DNA from: a bacterium
Lineage (GTDB): Bacteria > Armatimonadota > JACIXR01
Direction: 5' to 3'
DNA length: 64,000 nucleotides
Assembly: GCA_014360495.1 (NCBI GenBank)
Contig: JACIXR010000003.1
Coordinates: 62,001-126,000 of the forward strand
Both the position numbers and the translations under genes were made by a program. The first letter of the stretch is position 1, and each line of letters begins with the position of its first letter. The notes under the pieces are model-generated. The model was given only the letters and a program-made list of their open reading frames with translations. It was not told the DNA's origin and did no database searches. Of the stretch, positions 23,022-33,800 are shown one piece after another.

Positions 23022-25928
23022 TTATTGTAATTTGAAGGTCTTGATTTCAAAGGGATGGACATCAAATAGGAGGGTGTTGTCGGATATTTCAACTTCATCC
23101 GTCGGTCTTTCCAATAGGTCGCATTCTACAGCCTCTTTTATATCACTTGTTATTTTGATTTGGGCTCTCGTCCAGCGTCCCAAGGGCTCGTAGCATCGGA
23201 TTATCAAAGAATCGTCATCCTCCGCTTTCTTAACCGCTCCTATTATCACTCCCTCAGCAGACATGAAGGAGCACTGGCTGGGCAAATCTCCCTTGTGTAT
23301 GCTTTCTATCTTGGCAATCAAGGGAACATTGAGGTCATAAGCCCATTCAATCGTTGAATCCAAGCCAGCTTTATGGGGATGGAGGGCATAGGTGAACCAA
23401 TGTTCACCTTGGTCGGCTTCCGGATCGGGTGCCGTGGGAGCCCTCAACAGGCTTAGACGCATCACATTATCCCTTATATCGTATCCATATTTGCAATCGT
23501 TCATAAGGCTTACGCCGTAAGAGCTGTCTGATAGGTCAGCCCACTTATGCCCGCTTACCTCAAACCTCGCCTGCTCCCAGCTGGTGTTCCTGTGGGTAGG
23601 TCGCTGGAGGTTGCCGTAGGCGATATTGTAAGTCGCATAGCGAGCCCTCACATTAACGGGAAATGCCACTTTCAAGAGTTTATGCTTTTCGCGCCAATCA
23701 ACATAAGTGACGAAATCAATGCGTGGGATATCTCTGTAAATGGTCAAATCCTGAACCATTCGTGAGTTTCCGAACTGCCACTCCAAGCGGAGAACACCGC
23801 GCAAGGGTCCTCTCTCCACAACCTGCTTTTTGACCTTGCCTAACTTCCAAGACTTGACCTCGTAGTCCTTCTCCACCTCCCACGCATCGCCGAGGTCGTG
23901 GAAAAGCAAGAGCTCGTTGCCCGGCGCGGAGAGCACCTCCCTATCATTCACCTTATCGTAAAGCCTCGTTATCCTCCCCTCATCGTCTACATCCAAGCTG
24001 AACAAATCGTTCTCAAGGTGGTCTTCCCTAACTGTCAACCCACCTTCTTCCGGCTCTCCCTCAATTACTTGATAAACCCTATATCCCATTGGAGGGACAT
24101 CGGCTGTAAATAGAAGCTTTTCCCCGAGACGCTGGCAATCTGCGTTCACCTTAACTCCCCTGGGAAGCTCAATCTCTACCAGGGATTTCCTCGGGAAGGA
24201 AAGACTATTGAATACAATGACCGCCTCTTTCCCATCGCCTTCAGTGTTTATCCTTTCTCCCAAAATCCTCAAGGCATTCCCCTTTATCTCCTCACCTATG
24301 CTGAAAATTTCCTTATAATCCCTTTCGCTATCCACATATACCTCTCCGATGGAGCTTCCGGGCAGGATGTCGTGAAACTGGTTGAGGAGGACGAGCTTCC
24401 AAGCCCTATCAAATTTCTCCTTTGGATAGGAACCGGAAAAGAAGGAGAGGAATTCCGCATCTCGAAGAAGGAACTCAGCCTTCCTGTTCCATCGCTTGTT
24501 TCTCGCCTGCGTCGTGAGGGTTCCCCTGTGTCTTTCAAGATAGAGCTCATCATCCCAAACGGGAAGGTTTTCCTTTCCCTTAATGGATTCAAAGAATTCC
24601 TTTGCCGTTGAGAACTTCAAGGAGGGAAGAGCAGGAAGCTTGGAAAAGCGTTTTCCCTTCTCTATCTGCTCCCTTGTTGGTCCTCCGCCTCCATCTCCAT
24701 ATCCATACAAATAGGCGATTTCGGGCGCCGGTCCCGTTTCCTGAAGCCTTTGCCAAGCCTCCCTTAACTCCCTCACATTTATGTCCTGATTTAAGGCTCT
24801 TGGGAAGAAAGTTTCAATTGTAGTTCCGTCTATTCCCCTCCAAAGGAAATGTGTGTAGGGAAAGCGATTAGTATCATTCCATCCTATTTTTATCGTCATA
24901 AAGTAGTCCATGCCCGCCTTTTTCAGTATTTGGGGAAGTGCAGCGGAGAAGCCGAAGACATCGGGAAGCCATTCTATCTTCGTCTCAATCCCGAACTCCT
25001 CCATAAAGAAGCGCTTACCGTAAAGAAGCTGACGAACAAAAGATTCCCCTGAGGGGATGTTGCAATCGGGTTCAAGCCACATCCCTCCCACGAGCTCCCA
25101 TCTCCCTTCCTTAACCATCTCCTTTATCTTCTCGTAGACATCGGGATAATGGAGCTTGACGAATTCATAGGCTTGTGGCTCGCTTTGAGCATAGCGAAAT
25201 TCGGGAAATTCCCTCAAGAGATTGATTATCGTTGAGAAGGTGCGACCACATTTGCGAACGGTTTCCTTCAATGGCCAGAGCCAGGCAATATCAATGTGAG
25301 ATTGCCCTAAAAGGTGGATTTCCCCAGGGGGCTTAGGTAGGTCAACGCCTTCCCAGAGAACCTCCCTGGCTTTCTTATAATCGTCTTCTTTAATTGACCT
25401 CTCCATCGCTGATAGGAGAGTTCCCCTTATCAGGGGGTCTGTTTCGTTCTCCACAATCTCCAAAAAGGATATGAGGTCAAAATAATAATCGTAAACTTCC
25501 CTGTTTATCCCAACAAGGAAGGACCGCTGAAGGGTTAAGGGACCAGCGGAGCGGAAGGAATGGGCGGGAGGACAAAAAGCTTCAATTTCTATCTCCACTT
25601 CATTTAGTTTAGGCAGAGGAACGATTCTTCTGTTGTTATCCAATCCCTGATAAGAATCACCGTTTATCCTAACCAGTGCCTCCCCACCCAAAACGAGCTC
25701 TAACGCGAGATTATCCCTATCGGGGAGCTCTATAGAAGTTGTAAGAAAAACGGTCTCATTGGGATTTCCCCAAATATCCCCCATATTTATCGTTTTCTCC
25801 CCCAAGAACTTATATTTTCCCGGCGCTTCATAATAGGCTACTTTCGCTTTCCATGGCTCAATCCTCTTTATGATTGTAAATGGTTCAAGCTGTCTTATTC
25901 TCTCTCTTATTGTCTCCAGTCTTATCAT
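23022..25928 (-). CDS. Cytoplasmic GH38 alpha-mannosidase
   Basis: Retaining alpha-mannosidase of 968 residues without signal peptide. The zinc site starts with GQSHIDIAWLWP (H211, D213), and the nucleophile is D323 in WLPDVFGFS. Other family blocks are VGGMWLEPDCNIPSGESFVRQLLYGKRFF, LYGYGDGGGGPT and LVLLNQFHDILPGSSIGEVY. The C-terminal GH38C beta domains (about 560-968) end with LLFDVHPFEIKTFKL. The order and length match bacterial and class II alpha-mannosidases that work on imported oligosaccharides in the cytoplasm. ATG after GAAAGGAGGAAAGCGAAT. Divergent from the secreted enzyme genes at 26065 and 30845, forming a paired inside/outside mannosidase arrangement. Confidence 0.94.
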   Translation of the reverse strand: MIRLETIRERIRQLEPFTIIKRIEPWKAKVAYYEAPGKYKFLGEKTINMGDIWGNPNETVFLTTSIELPDRDNLALELVLGGEALVRINGDSYQGLDNNRRIVPLPKLNEVEIEIEAFCPPAHSFRSAGPLTLQRSFLVGINREVYDYYFDLISFLEIVENETDPLIRGTLLSAMERSIKEDDYKKAREVLWEGVDLPKPPGEIHLLGQSHIDIAWLWPLKETVRKCGRTFSTIINLLREFPEFRYAQSEPQAYEFVKLHYPDVYEKIKEMVKEGRWELVGGMWLEPDCNIPSGESFVRQLLYGKRFFMEEFGIETKIEWLPDVFGFSAALPQILKKAGMDYFMTIKIGWNDTNRFPYTHFLWRGIDGTTIETFFPRALNQDINVRELREAWQRLQETGPAPEIAYLYGYGDGGGGPTREQIEKGKRFSKLPALPSLKFSTAKEFFESIKGKENLPVWDDELYLERHRGTLTTQARNKRWNRKAEFLLRDAEFLSFFSGSYPKEKFDRAWKLVLLNQFHDILPGSSIGEVYVDSERDYKEIFSIGEEIKGNALRILGERINTEGDGKEAVIVFNSLSFPRKSLVEIELPRGVKVNADCQRLGEKLLFTADVPPMGYRVYQVIEGEPEEGGLTVREDHLENDLFSLDVDDEGRITRLYDKVNDREVLSAPGNELLLFHDLGDAWEVEKDYEVKSWKLGKVKKQVVERGPLRGVLRLEWQFGNSRMVQDLTIYRDIPRIDFVTYVDWREKHKLLKVAFPVNVRARYATYNIAYGNLQRPTHRNTSWEQARFEVSGHKWADLSDSSYGVSLMNDCKYGYDIRDNVMRLSLLRAPTAPDPEADQGEHWFTYALHPHKAGLDSTIEWAYDLNVPLIAKIESIHKGDLPSQCSFMSAEGVIIGAVKKAEDDDSLIIRCYEPLGRWTRAQIKITSDIKEAVECDLLERPTDEVEISDNTLLFDVHPFEIKTFKLQ

Positions 25929-26005
25929 ATTCGCTTTCCTCCTTTCTTCTTGTAATTCTATATTCTATCACTTGAAGGCAGATATGAGAATAAAATAATC
26001 CCACT

Positions 26006-26034
26006 TTGTGATGATCTGAGATATGTTGTATGAT
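26006..26034 (+). promoter_or_regulatory. Promoter of the giant GH2-like gene
   Basis: TTGTGA (26006-26011), 17-base spacer, TATGAT (26029-26034). The start codon at 26065 follows AAAGGAGGGC. It is divergent from the alpha-mannosidase gene at 25928. Confidence 0.6.
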
Positions 26035-26064
26035 AAAATATAAAGCGATAAAGGAGGGCACAAT

Positions 26065-29000
26065 ATGAGAAGTCTCGCTCCTTTGTTGTTATTAGCTTCC
26101 ATTTTAAGTTCAGCCCAAAGCAATTTGGAAATCCTCTCATCAAAGCGGGAGAGGATTTGTCTAAATGGAAGATGGGAATTTATGCCCGCAATAGACGAAA
26201 ATTCTTTCTCGCAATCATCCTGGGGAATTATACTGGTGCCAGGAACCTGGAATGGAAATTGGAGACTACCGGGCTTAATAACCAAGGGGAAGGGACCATC
26301 TTGGCAGGATATAGACCTCTCAACGCTTGGTAGAGCTTGGTATAGGAAAAATGTTTTAATCCCCAAAAATTGGAAGGGAAAAACGATTCTTTTGACTCTG
26401 GGCAGGGTAAGCACTGACGCAATCGTGTTCGCTAACGGAGTTGAATGCGGGAGAGTAGAATGGCCCTATGGTTCTGTGGATATCGCGAAGGCGGTTGAGC
26501 CAGGCAAGGAAGCAGAAATAAGAATATTAGTAGCCTCGGGCGGCGACGAGAAGGAAGCGAGAGAGCTTCTGAATCTCAAAAATCCCCAATATTCAACTAA
26601 TGCAAAATTGGAAACAAAGGGATTGATTGGAGAGGTGTTTCTTGAGTGTAGACCTATGGGAGCTCATATAGATGATATCTTCATCCAGACCTCTGTGCGA
26701 GAGAAAACCCTGACAATTGAAATAGAAATTTCAGATATCAAAATCAAAGAAGAAGTAGAAATCATCGCTCGGGTTCTAAACGAGAAAGGCAATGAGGAAA
26801 AGAGATTTCAAGCAAGGAAAAAATTATCCGGTAAGCCAAGCGAGAACTTAAAAGTTTCATGGAAATGGGAAAATCCTCACCTCTGGGATTTTCGCCAGCC
26901 AAACCTATACAAGCTATTGCTACAAGTGAAGGGTAAAAAAATAGATGATGAATGGGGCGAAATCTTCGGTTTTCGGGAGTTTTGGATTGATGGAAAGAAA
27001 TTTTTCTTGAATGGAAGAGAAATCCGTCTTCGCCCAGATGAGGCAGGAGATGTATGGAACAATTGTGCGGGAGTTTCCGAGGTAATTGAGGCTATGTTGG
27101 AGGGAGAACTTGCCACCGGTTTCAATATTGTTGAGTTGTGGCCTTGGAACCACGATGAGAGAGGAAGCACCCATTTTAGAGAGCTGTGGTGTGAGATAGC
27201 GGACAGAAAGGGAATCTTAATTATGGCGCCCGCCTTGGATATGGCTCCCTATATCACGTGGGGGGATTTAAATCACTGGTGGCAGGCAGGGGTAAAGGAA
27301 ACATACGAAAAACGAATGTTTGCGGAATTGCGTCGCTATCGCAATCACCCCTCAGTCGTTATGTGGACAACAACAGCAAACTTCGCTGGCTACGATTGGC
27401 AGGACCAAAACCCTCGCTTCATTGGGAGGAAAAACTGGTATGAGGGGAAAAATCCCTCCGCTGATAAGCATTGGAAAGCGATAAGGGAAGGCATCGCCTT
27501 GATTAAGAAATATGACCCTACACGACCGGTTATCGTTCATCACGGAGTGTATAACGGCGATGTTTTCGCTCCCAATACCTATCTCAACCTCATCCCCCTT
27601 CAGGAAAGAGAGGAATGGCTAAGCCATTGGGTGAAATACGGCGATATGCCCTATTTACCCATTGAATTCGGAACCCCTCTCACAACTACTTTTATGCGAG
27701 GACGAGACGGTTACGGAAACGCTATCATCAGCGAACCCTGGGTTACTGAATTCTGCGCCATTTATCTAGGGAGAAAAGCTTACGAACTGGAAACGGATGA
27801 ATATAGAAGGGAAATCGTCAACCGATATCAAGGCGACCAACATTATGCCAACTGGCAGGGACATCCCGCTTTAGCTGGCGCGCCCGCCCTCCAAGCTCTT
27901 GAAAGCCTCTTCATTCAAAACACTTGGAGAAGCTGGCGAACCTGGGGGATAACGGGAGGAATGGTTCCCTGGAGGGATGGAATATTCTGGCAAGAGAAAA
28001 CAGGAGAAATCAAGCTGCCATTTAAAGAAGGAAAGAGAGGAGTGTATAGGGAAACAATTCCAATCTCCCTTTTATATTACCGCCGTCCCGAGGGGAACAT
28101 CATTCACCCTGCTTTGGAGACCTTAAAGAAAGTTAATGGTCCCACTTTAGCCTGGATAGCTGGTCCCAAGGAAGCTTTCACCGCTAAAGACCACAACTTC
28201 TTCGCCGGTCAAAAAATCCAAAAGCAAATAGTACTGATAAATGATGAAAGGGACACTCTACCCTATAACTTCCATTGGGAGGCTTTATTAGGACAGAAGG
28301 TCTTAGCCAAGGGAGAAAAGAAGGGGCAAATAGAACCCGCAACGAATCTTTTCTTCCCCATAGAAATCGTTCTCCCCGATACACTGCCATCCGATAAAGT
28401 AGATGGGAAAATCGTTCTCAAAGCGAGAATAGGAGGATACGAGCATACAGATGAGTTTTCCTTTCGCGCTTTCCGACCAATCCGAAAAGGAAAAGAAGAG
28501 ATTTGGTTGTTCGACCCCGTTGGGGAAACAACTAATCTTTTCCGAAAACTCGGTTACGATGTGAAGCTTGTAAAGAATGCCTTGCCCAGTGGAGTATCAA
28601 GAATCGTGATTGGGAGAAAGGTTCTTTCAAATGGTTTCAAATTGCCCTTTGACTTAAGGGGTTTCCTTCAAAATGGTGGAAGAGCATTGGTTATGTCTCA
28701 AGACCCAGAGTGGTTCAGGCAATACCTTGGCTTACGCGTTGCTCGCCACTTATCCAGAAGGGTGTTCATGGTGAATTCCTACCATCCCGTGGTAAAGGGA
28801 TTAGATGATGAGGACTTGAGGGATTGGAATGGCATAAGCAAATTAGTTGAGGAGTATCCTGAGTATCCGATGGAGCAAATACCACCCTATGGTTGGCATT
28901 GGGGCAACAGGGGAGCTATTACAAGCGCTGCTATTGAAAAGCCGCATAGGGGCAGTTGGCGCCCAATATTGGAATGCGAATTCGATTTAGCCTATTCCCC

Positions 29001-30756
29001 CCTTATGGAGCTCAACTATGGCAGAGGGCTTCTCATCCTCTGCACGCTCGATTTGGAGGACCACGCTCTTTTAGACCCAGCCTGCCAGAAGCTCGCATAT
29101 CAATTGATTGAATATCTTCAAAAGGGAGGCACAGCTTGTAAAAGGGAACAAAAGGTAATTTACATAGGTGGGGAGAGAGGAGCGAGATTATTGGATTTCC
29201 TCGGCGTGAATTATCAAAGGGAAAGCGATTTGAGACAAGATGCTGGATTGGTCATTATCGGCTCCGATGCAGAGGTTGAAGAGGAAAAGTTAAAGGAATA
29301 TATGGAAAATGGAGGTAAGGTCCTCTTTCTGCCAAGGGATAATCCAGACGTACCTTTTGAAGTTAAATTGGAGAAAAAGGGGAGATTTCATGGCTCTTTA
29401 AATATCCCCAACTGGGAGGAATGCTCAGGTTTAAGCCCTTCCGACCTTCACTGGAAAGCGGATTATCCCGCTTGGTTGATAACTGGAGGCTGTGAAGTTG
29501 GTGCAGATGGTCTATTGGGAAGAGTGAAAATGGGCAAGGGGGTGGCCATATATTCCCAAATAGACCCATTCCGTTTCAATTCACTTGAAAGGGTGAGAAA
29601 TGGCGATTTCTCATCCCAGCTGGATGGATGGACATTCGGTCAATATGGAACAGCAAAAGGTGACGCGGTAGTGGATATTAACATCCCAGAAGAGCTAAGG
29701 AAAGCTAATCCATCCGCAAAATCAGTCAGAATAGCCGTGAGTCAAGCAAGTGACCAGACTTGGCATATTCAATTTCGCCAGCCTGTGGGAAGAATTGAGG
29801 CGGGAAAAAGCTACTCGCTGAGCTTCTGGGCTAAAGCGGATAGAGATTGCCGTGCCGTTGTCGCATTGATAATGGACCACGAGCCTTTCAATGTTGTTGA
29901 CTTCAGCTCCAACCTCAATTTAAGCAATGAATGGAAATTCTTCCAGTTCACTATACGTGCCACAAAGGACGAGAAAGTAAGGGTAGAGTTCCAGCTTGCG
30001 ATTCAACCAGCGACCTATTGGCTTACAGCTATATCCTTCCAACAAATGGGGAAAGACATATGGGAAGAAATCGTGGCTACCTACTTCAGATTCACTCGCT
30101 GGCGGGAGACAAGGGCTTTATCCCAAATCCTCTCCAATCTCGGCGCAAGCTTCAAAAGCGATGAAATCTTCTTTTCCCCGATGCCAAGGGATATCCCTTT
30201 GCCGGAAAAATGGCAATATCAGATAACCCTTAAACTCCTTCCCGCACCTTCACCAGACAAAGTTCACTCCGACCCCGGAATCAGCGAGAAAGCGAAGAGA
30301 TTGATAGAAAATCCATCTGAAAAGGGATGGAAAGAGACGAATGTCCCCGGATTGTTGAGAGAGTTTCAAGAAATAGATGGAGAAGCTGTTTTCCGAGCAA
30401 CTATTGAGATTCCGCCTCAATGGCAAGGTAGGGATTTGTTGCTTTCCCTCGGAGCAATTGATGACTACGATTTCACCTTCTTCAATGGAGAGTTGATAGG
30501 TTCAACTGATAATAGAACACCCAATTGGTGGTCCGCCCCTCGCACATATACAATACCGGGCAGATTGGTTAAAGCGGGCAAAAACACGATAACTGTTAGG
30601 CTGTTTGATAATTATGGTGGAGGCGGCTTTGCTGGTGCAGCCCAGCAGATGAAGATTAGACTAAAGGAACCTCCCTTCCCAGTGGATTTCTATCATCCAG
30701 ACCATATACCAGACTTCCCCCTTGGAGATGACCCCTACCGTTATTTTAGATGGTGA
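26065..30756 (+). CDS. Giant secreted GH2-like multidomain protein with altered acid/base site
   Basis: Protein of 1563 residues. Signal peptide 1-18; jelly roll with ICLNGRWEFMP and the RAWYRKNVLIP strand (about 28-195); Ig-like (about 200-305) ending FGFREFWIDGKKFFLNG; TIM barrel (about 310-640). The usual GH2 Asn-Glu acid/base is N439-F440 in WTTTANFAGYDW, while a nucleophile candidate E534 (YLPIEFGTPL) remains. Then come two amidotransferase/ThuA-like regions (about 810-1010 and 1030-1180), a CBM4/9-like module (about 1180-1330, NGDFSSQLDGWTFGQ) and a C-terminal galactose-binding-like jelly roll (about 1390-1535). It may use another acid/base residue or act as a binding protein. First gene of a plus-strand set with the secreted GH38 enzyme. 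Confidence 0.82.
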   Translation: MRSLAPLLLLASILSSAQSNLEILSSKRERICLNGRWEFMPAIDENSFSQSSWGIILVPGTWNGNWRLPGLITKGKGPSWQDIDLSTLGRAWYRKNVLIPKNWKGKTILLTLGRVSTDAIVFANGVECGRVEWPYGSVDIAKAVEPGKEAEIRILVASGGDEKEARELLNLKNPQYSTNAKLETKGLIGEVFLECRPMGAHIDDIFIQTSVREKTLTIEIEISDIKIKEEVEIIARVLNEKGNEEKRFQARKKLSGKPSENLKVSWKWENPHLWDFRQPNLYKLLLQVKGKKIDDEWGEIFGFREFWIDGKKFFLNGREIRLRPDEAGDVWNNCAGVSEVIEAMLEGELATGFNIVELWPWNHDERGSTHFRELWCEIADRKGILIMAPALDMAPYITWGDLNHWWQAGVKETYEKRMFAELRRYRNHPSVVMWTTTANFAGYDWQDQNPRFIGRKNWYEGKNPSADKHWKAIREGIALIKKYDPTRPVIVHHGVYNGDVFAPNTYLNLIPLQEREEWLSHWVKYGDMPYLPIEFGTPLTTTFMRGRDGYGNAIISEPWVTEFCAIYLGRKAYELETDEYRREIVNRYQGDQHYANWQGHPALAGAPALQALESLFIQNTWRSWRTWGITGGMVPWRDGIFWQEKTGEIKLPFKEGKRGVYRETIPISLLYYRRPEGNIIHPALETLKKVNGPTLAWIAGPKEAFTAKDHNFFAGQKIQKQIVLINDERDTLPYNFHWEALLGQKVLAKGEKKGQIEPATNLFFPIEIVLPDTLPSDKVDGKIVLKARIGGYEHTDEFSFRAFRPIRKGKEEIWLFDPVGETTNLFRKLGYDVKLVKNALPSGVSRIVIGRKVLSNGFKLPFDLRGFLQNGGRALVMSQDPEWFRQYLGLRVARHLSRRVFMVNSYHPVVKGLDDEDLRDWNGISKLVEEYPEYPMEQIPPYGWHWGNRGAITSAAIEKPHRGSWRPILECEFDLAYSPLMELNYGRGLLILCTLDLEDHALLDPACQKLAYQLIEYLQKGGTACKREQKVIYIGGERGARLLDFLGVNYQRESDLRQDAGLVIIGSDAEVEEEKLKEYMENGGKVLFLPRDNPDVPFEVKLEKKGRFHGSLNIPNWEECSGLSPSDLHWKADYPAWLITGGCEVGADGLLGRVKMGKGVAIYSQIDPFRFNSLERVRNGDFSSQLDGWTFGQYGTAKGDAVVDINIPEELRKANPSAKSVRIAVSQASDQTWHIQFRQPVGRIEAGKSYSLSFWAKADRDCRAVVALIMDHEPFNVVDFSSNLNLSNEWKFFQFTIRATKDEKVRVEFQLAIQPATYWLTAISFQQMGKDIWEEIVATYFRFTRWRETRALSQILSNLGASFKSDEIFFSPMPRDIPLPEKWQYQITLKLLPAPSPDKVHSDPGISEKAKRLIENPSEKGWKETNVPGLLREFQEIDGEAVFRATIEIPPQWQGRDLLLSLGAIDDYDFTFFNGELIGSTDNRTPNWWSAPRTYTIPGRLVKAGKNTITVRLFDNYGGGGFAGAAQQMKIRLKEPPFPVDFYHPDHIPDFPLGDDPYRYFRW

Positions 30757-30780
30757 AAATAAACAAAAAGATAAAAATTA

Positions 30781-30809
30781 TTGACCATCTTTGTGGACTT
30801 TTTTATATT
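30781..30809 (+). promoter_or_regulatory. Promoter of the secreted alpha-mannosidase gene
   Basis: TTGACC (30781-30786), 17-base spacer, TATATT (30804-30809). It lies between the giant GH2-like gene and the GH38 gene and shows the latter has its own promoter. Confidence 0.7.
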
Positions 30810-30844
30810 CAATTAATAAAGCGAGAAGGAGGCTGGTAGAAAAT

Positions 30845-33800
30845 ATGCGCCATTTTAAATTCTTAGTCTTTCTGTTTCTCTTTCCTTACCTGCTAATTCC
30901 CCAGCAGGATAAAATTTCCCTGTTAAGGGAGAGAGCCTCTTATCCCCTACATAGCTGGCGTTTCATCCTTAGAGACCCTACTCCTTCCTCCTTGGAGGGA
31001 TATGTGTTCGTTGATATCAGTAGAGATTGGAAATTCCAAACTGACCCAAATGATATAGGCTTGAAGGAGAAATGGTTCTCTCCTTCCCTCGACGATTCCA
31101 AATGGGCTAAAATAGATTGCGGGAGACCCTGGGAACAGCAAGGCTACCAAGATTACGATGGAATAGCCTGGTATAGGAAGGTAATCCTCATTCCCAAAGA
31201 ATGGATGGGAAACCCCTTGTTCGTAATTTTCGGAGGAGTTGATGATGAATACGACCTTTTCGTCAATGGTCAGAAAATTGCTCACTATGGAGGCAAATCC
31301 ATAGGAAGCGTCCACGAAAGCGCAACTTACACCGATATATCTCGCTATGTGAAATATGGAGAAGGAAATTTGATCGCTTTAAGGGTAAATGATTGGGGTG
31401 TTTGGGGCGGACCGAGAAAGCCGCCTATCGTTATAACTCCTGATAAGATGGTTCTAAGCAGGTTGGGTATCGGCTTCCTCTCAGAGCTTGATTACGACGA
31501 TTCCTCTTGGCAGATGGCTGATATCGGCTTCAGGTGGAATGTTCCAGAAAGCCACGGCTGGTTCAGGAAGGTTATAACTGTCCCAGAGAATTTAAACGGT
31601 TTTCCCATTGAGGGTAAACCATTGTATTTTAAGGTAGGGATAGATGACGAAGGGGAAATTTATGTGGATGGTAAGCTCGCTCAGCGCTTTCGTTGGGCAG
31701 ATGGAAATGTGAAGCTGAGGAATAAAGCCGTTCCTGGTGAGAAGATATTGATAGTAGTAAGGGCGATAAACCACCCTGCGGAAGGGCGATTGATGTTCGC
31801 ATATCTTCAAACCGAGGAACAAAAAGAACTTGAAGATTTGCTGAACGCCCTTCAAAGACTACAAAATGCTAAGGAGTGGGATAAGGCAAACTCCCTTCAC
31901 TACGAGGAAATCTACAATTCAGCTTTGCAGACAATAGACGAGAAGGCTCTGCAAGAGGGAAACATCCACCTTTTCCGCCAATCCCTCGCGAAGGCAACCG
32001 AGCTTGTAAAGGAAGCGGATTCACTTATGAAAAGATTTGCCAACTACATCATCCCTCAATCGCACATTGACGCGGCTTGGCTTTGGCGCTGGCCTGAGAC
32101 GGTGGATGTATGCAGATTTACATTCACCCAAGCTTTGGACATTATGGATAAAGTTCCCAGCTATACTTTCACGCAAAGCGCCGCTCAATACTATCTCTGG
32201 ATGCAGGAGAAATATCCTGAGATATTTAAGAGAATTAAGCAGAGAGTGAAGGAGGGAAGGTGGGGAGTTGTTGGTGGAATGTGGGTGGAATCGGATTTGA
32301 ATATGCCCAATGGAGAGGCGCTCGTCCGCCAATTCCTCTATGGAAAGAGGTATTTCCTCTCCGCCTTAGGAGTGGATGTCAAAGTAGGCTGGAGTCCTGA
32401 TACATTTGGTCATAGCTGGCAATTGCCCCAGATTTTGAAGAAATCGGGTATAGATTACTATTTCCATTACCGTTGTTCTCGTGGACCACTTTATTGGTGG
32501 GAAGGAATAGATGGTTCAAGGGTTCTGGTTCGCACGGGAGAGGGCGGCTTAAACGAAATGAAGAAAAGGTATGACCTCAACTGCAATATGTATTTGATAG
32601 GACCAGGCGACCACGGTGGAGGAGCAACTTTGAAGGATGTAGAGGAAATCGTTGAGCGTTCTAAGAGCTTGGTCACCCCGAAGATGGTTTTCACAACCCC
32701 TGAGACTTTCTACAAGCAGGCTGAAAAAGAGGGTAAAGATATACCAGTTGTGAAGGAAGAACTGAACTTTGAGTTTGAGGGTTGCTACACTTCTCAGGCA
32801 AAGCAGAAATACAATAATCGCAAATCAGAATACGCTATGCTGAACACGGAACTCCTCTCAACGATAGCGAACTATCTAGGCATTCCCTATCCCAAAAAGG
32901 ACATAGAGAAAAACTGGCATCTTGTCCTTTTCAATCAATTCCATGACCTTCTACCAGGCTCGGGAATCCACGCGATCTATGAAGATGCCCAAAAGCAATA
33001 CAATGAAGTTTTCGCATTCACCCGCAAAACAATCAATTCCGCTCTTTCCTCAATAGCAGGAAAGATATCAACTCAAGGGGAGGGAATTCCCCTCCTTGTC
33101 TTCAATCCCCTTTCCTGGGAAAGAACCGATATAGCCATTGGCGAGGTCCTCGCCCCAGCGGGAACAAAAGACCTTGAAATCTTTGATTTTCAAGGAAACA
33201 GGGTTAATAGCCAGATTCTAGATTCAATCACAACCACAAAAGGAGAGAGAATAAAAGTCGCCTTTTTTGCAGAAAGAATACCCGGCTGGGGTTACAAGCT
33301 ATTCTACGCAAAGCCCTCCAATATTACCCCTAATTATGCCTCCCGCTCCGATTTCAAAATAGATAATCAATTCTACTTGGGAGAAATAGACCCTAAATCA
33401 GGCAATATCTCTCGCCTATACGATAAAAGAGCCCAAAGGGAAATTTTCTCCGCTCCTGCAAATGTCCTCCAAGTCCTTGGTGAAGGACCGGGAGGTATGT
33501 CCGCTTGGGTGATTCATCTTGATGGAAATAAGTGGGAGCTAAACGATTCCGCTTATGTGATAAGAAAAGATGGACCGCTTTTCACCTCCTTCTATACCCT
33601 TCACCTCTTCTCCAACTCTTCCTTTGATAGGGAGATAAGATTTTACAAAGACATTCCCCGCGTAGACATCATCTTCTATGCTAACTGGCAAGAGCGTAAT
33701 CGCCTTCTCAAAGTTGCTTTCCCCACGACACTGACCTCCACAAGGGCTTTCTTTGAAATTCCTTATGCGGTCATAGAGCGTCCCTCCGATGGGAGAAAGC

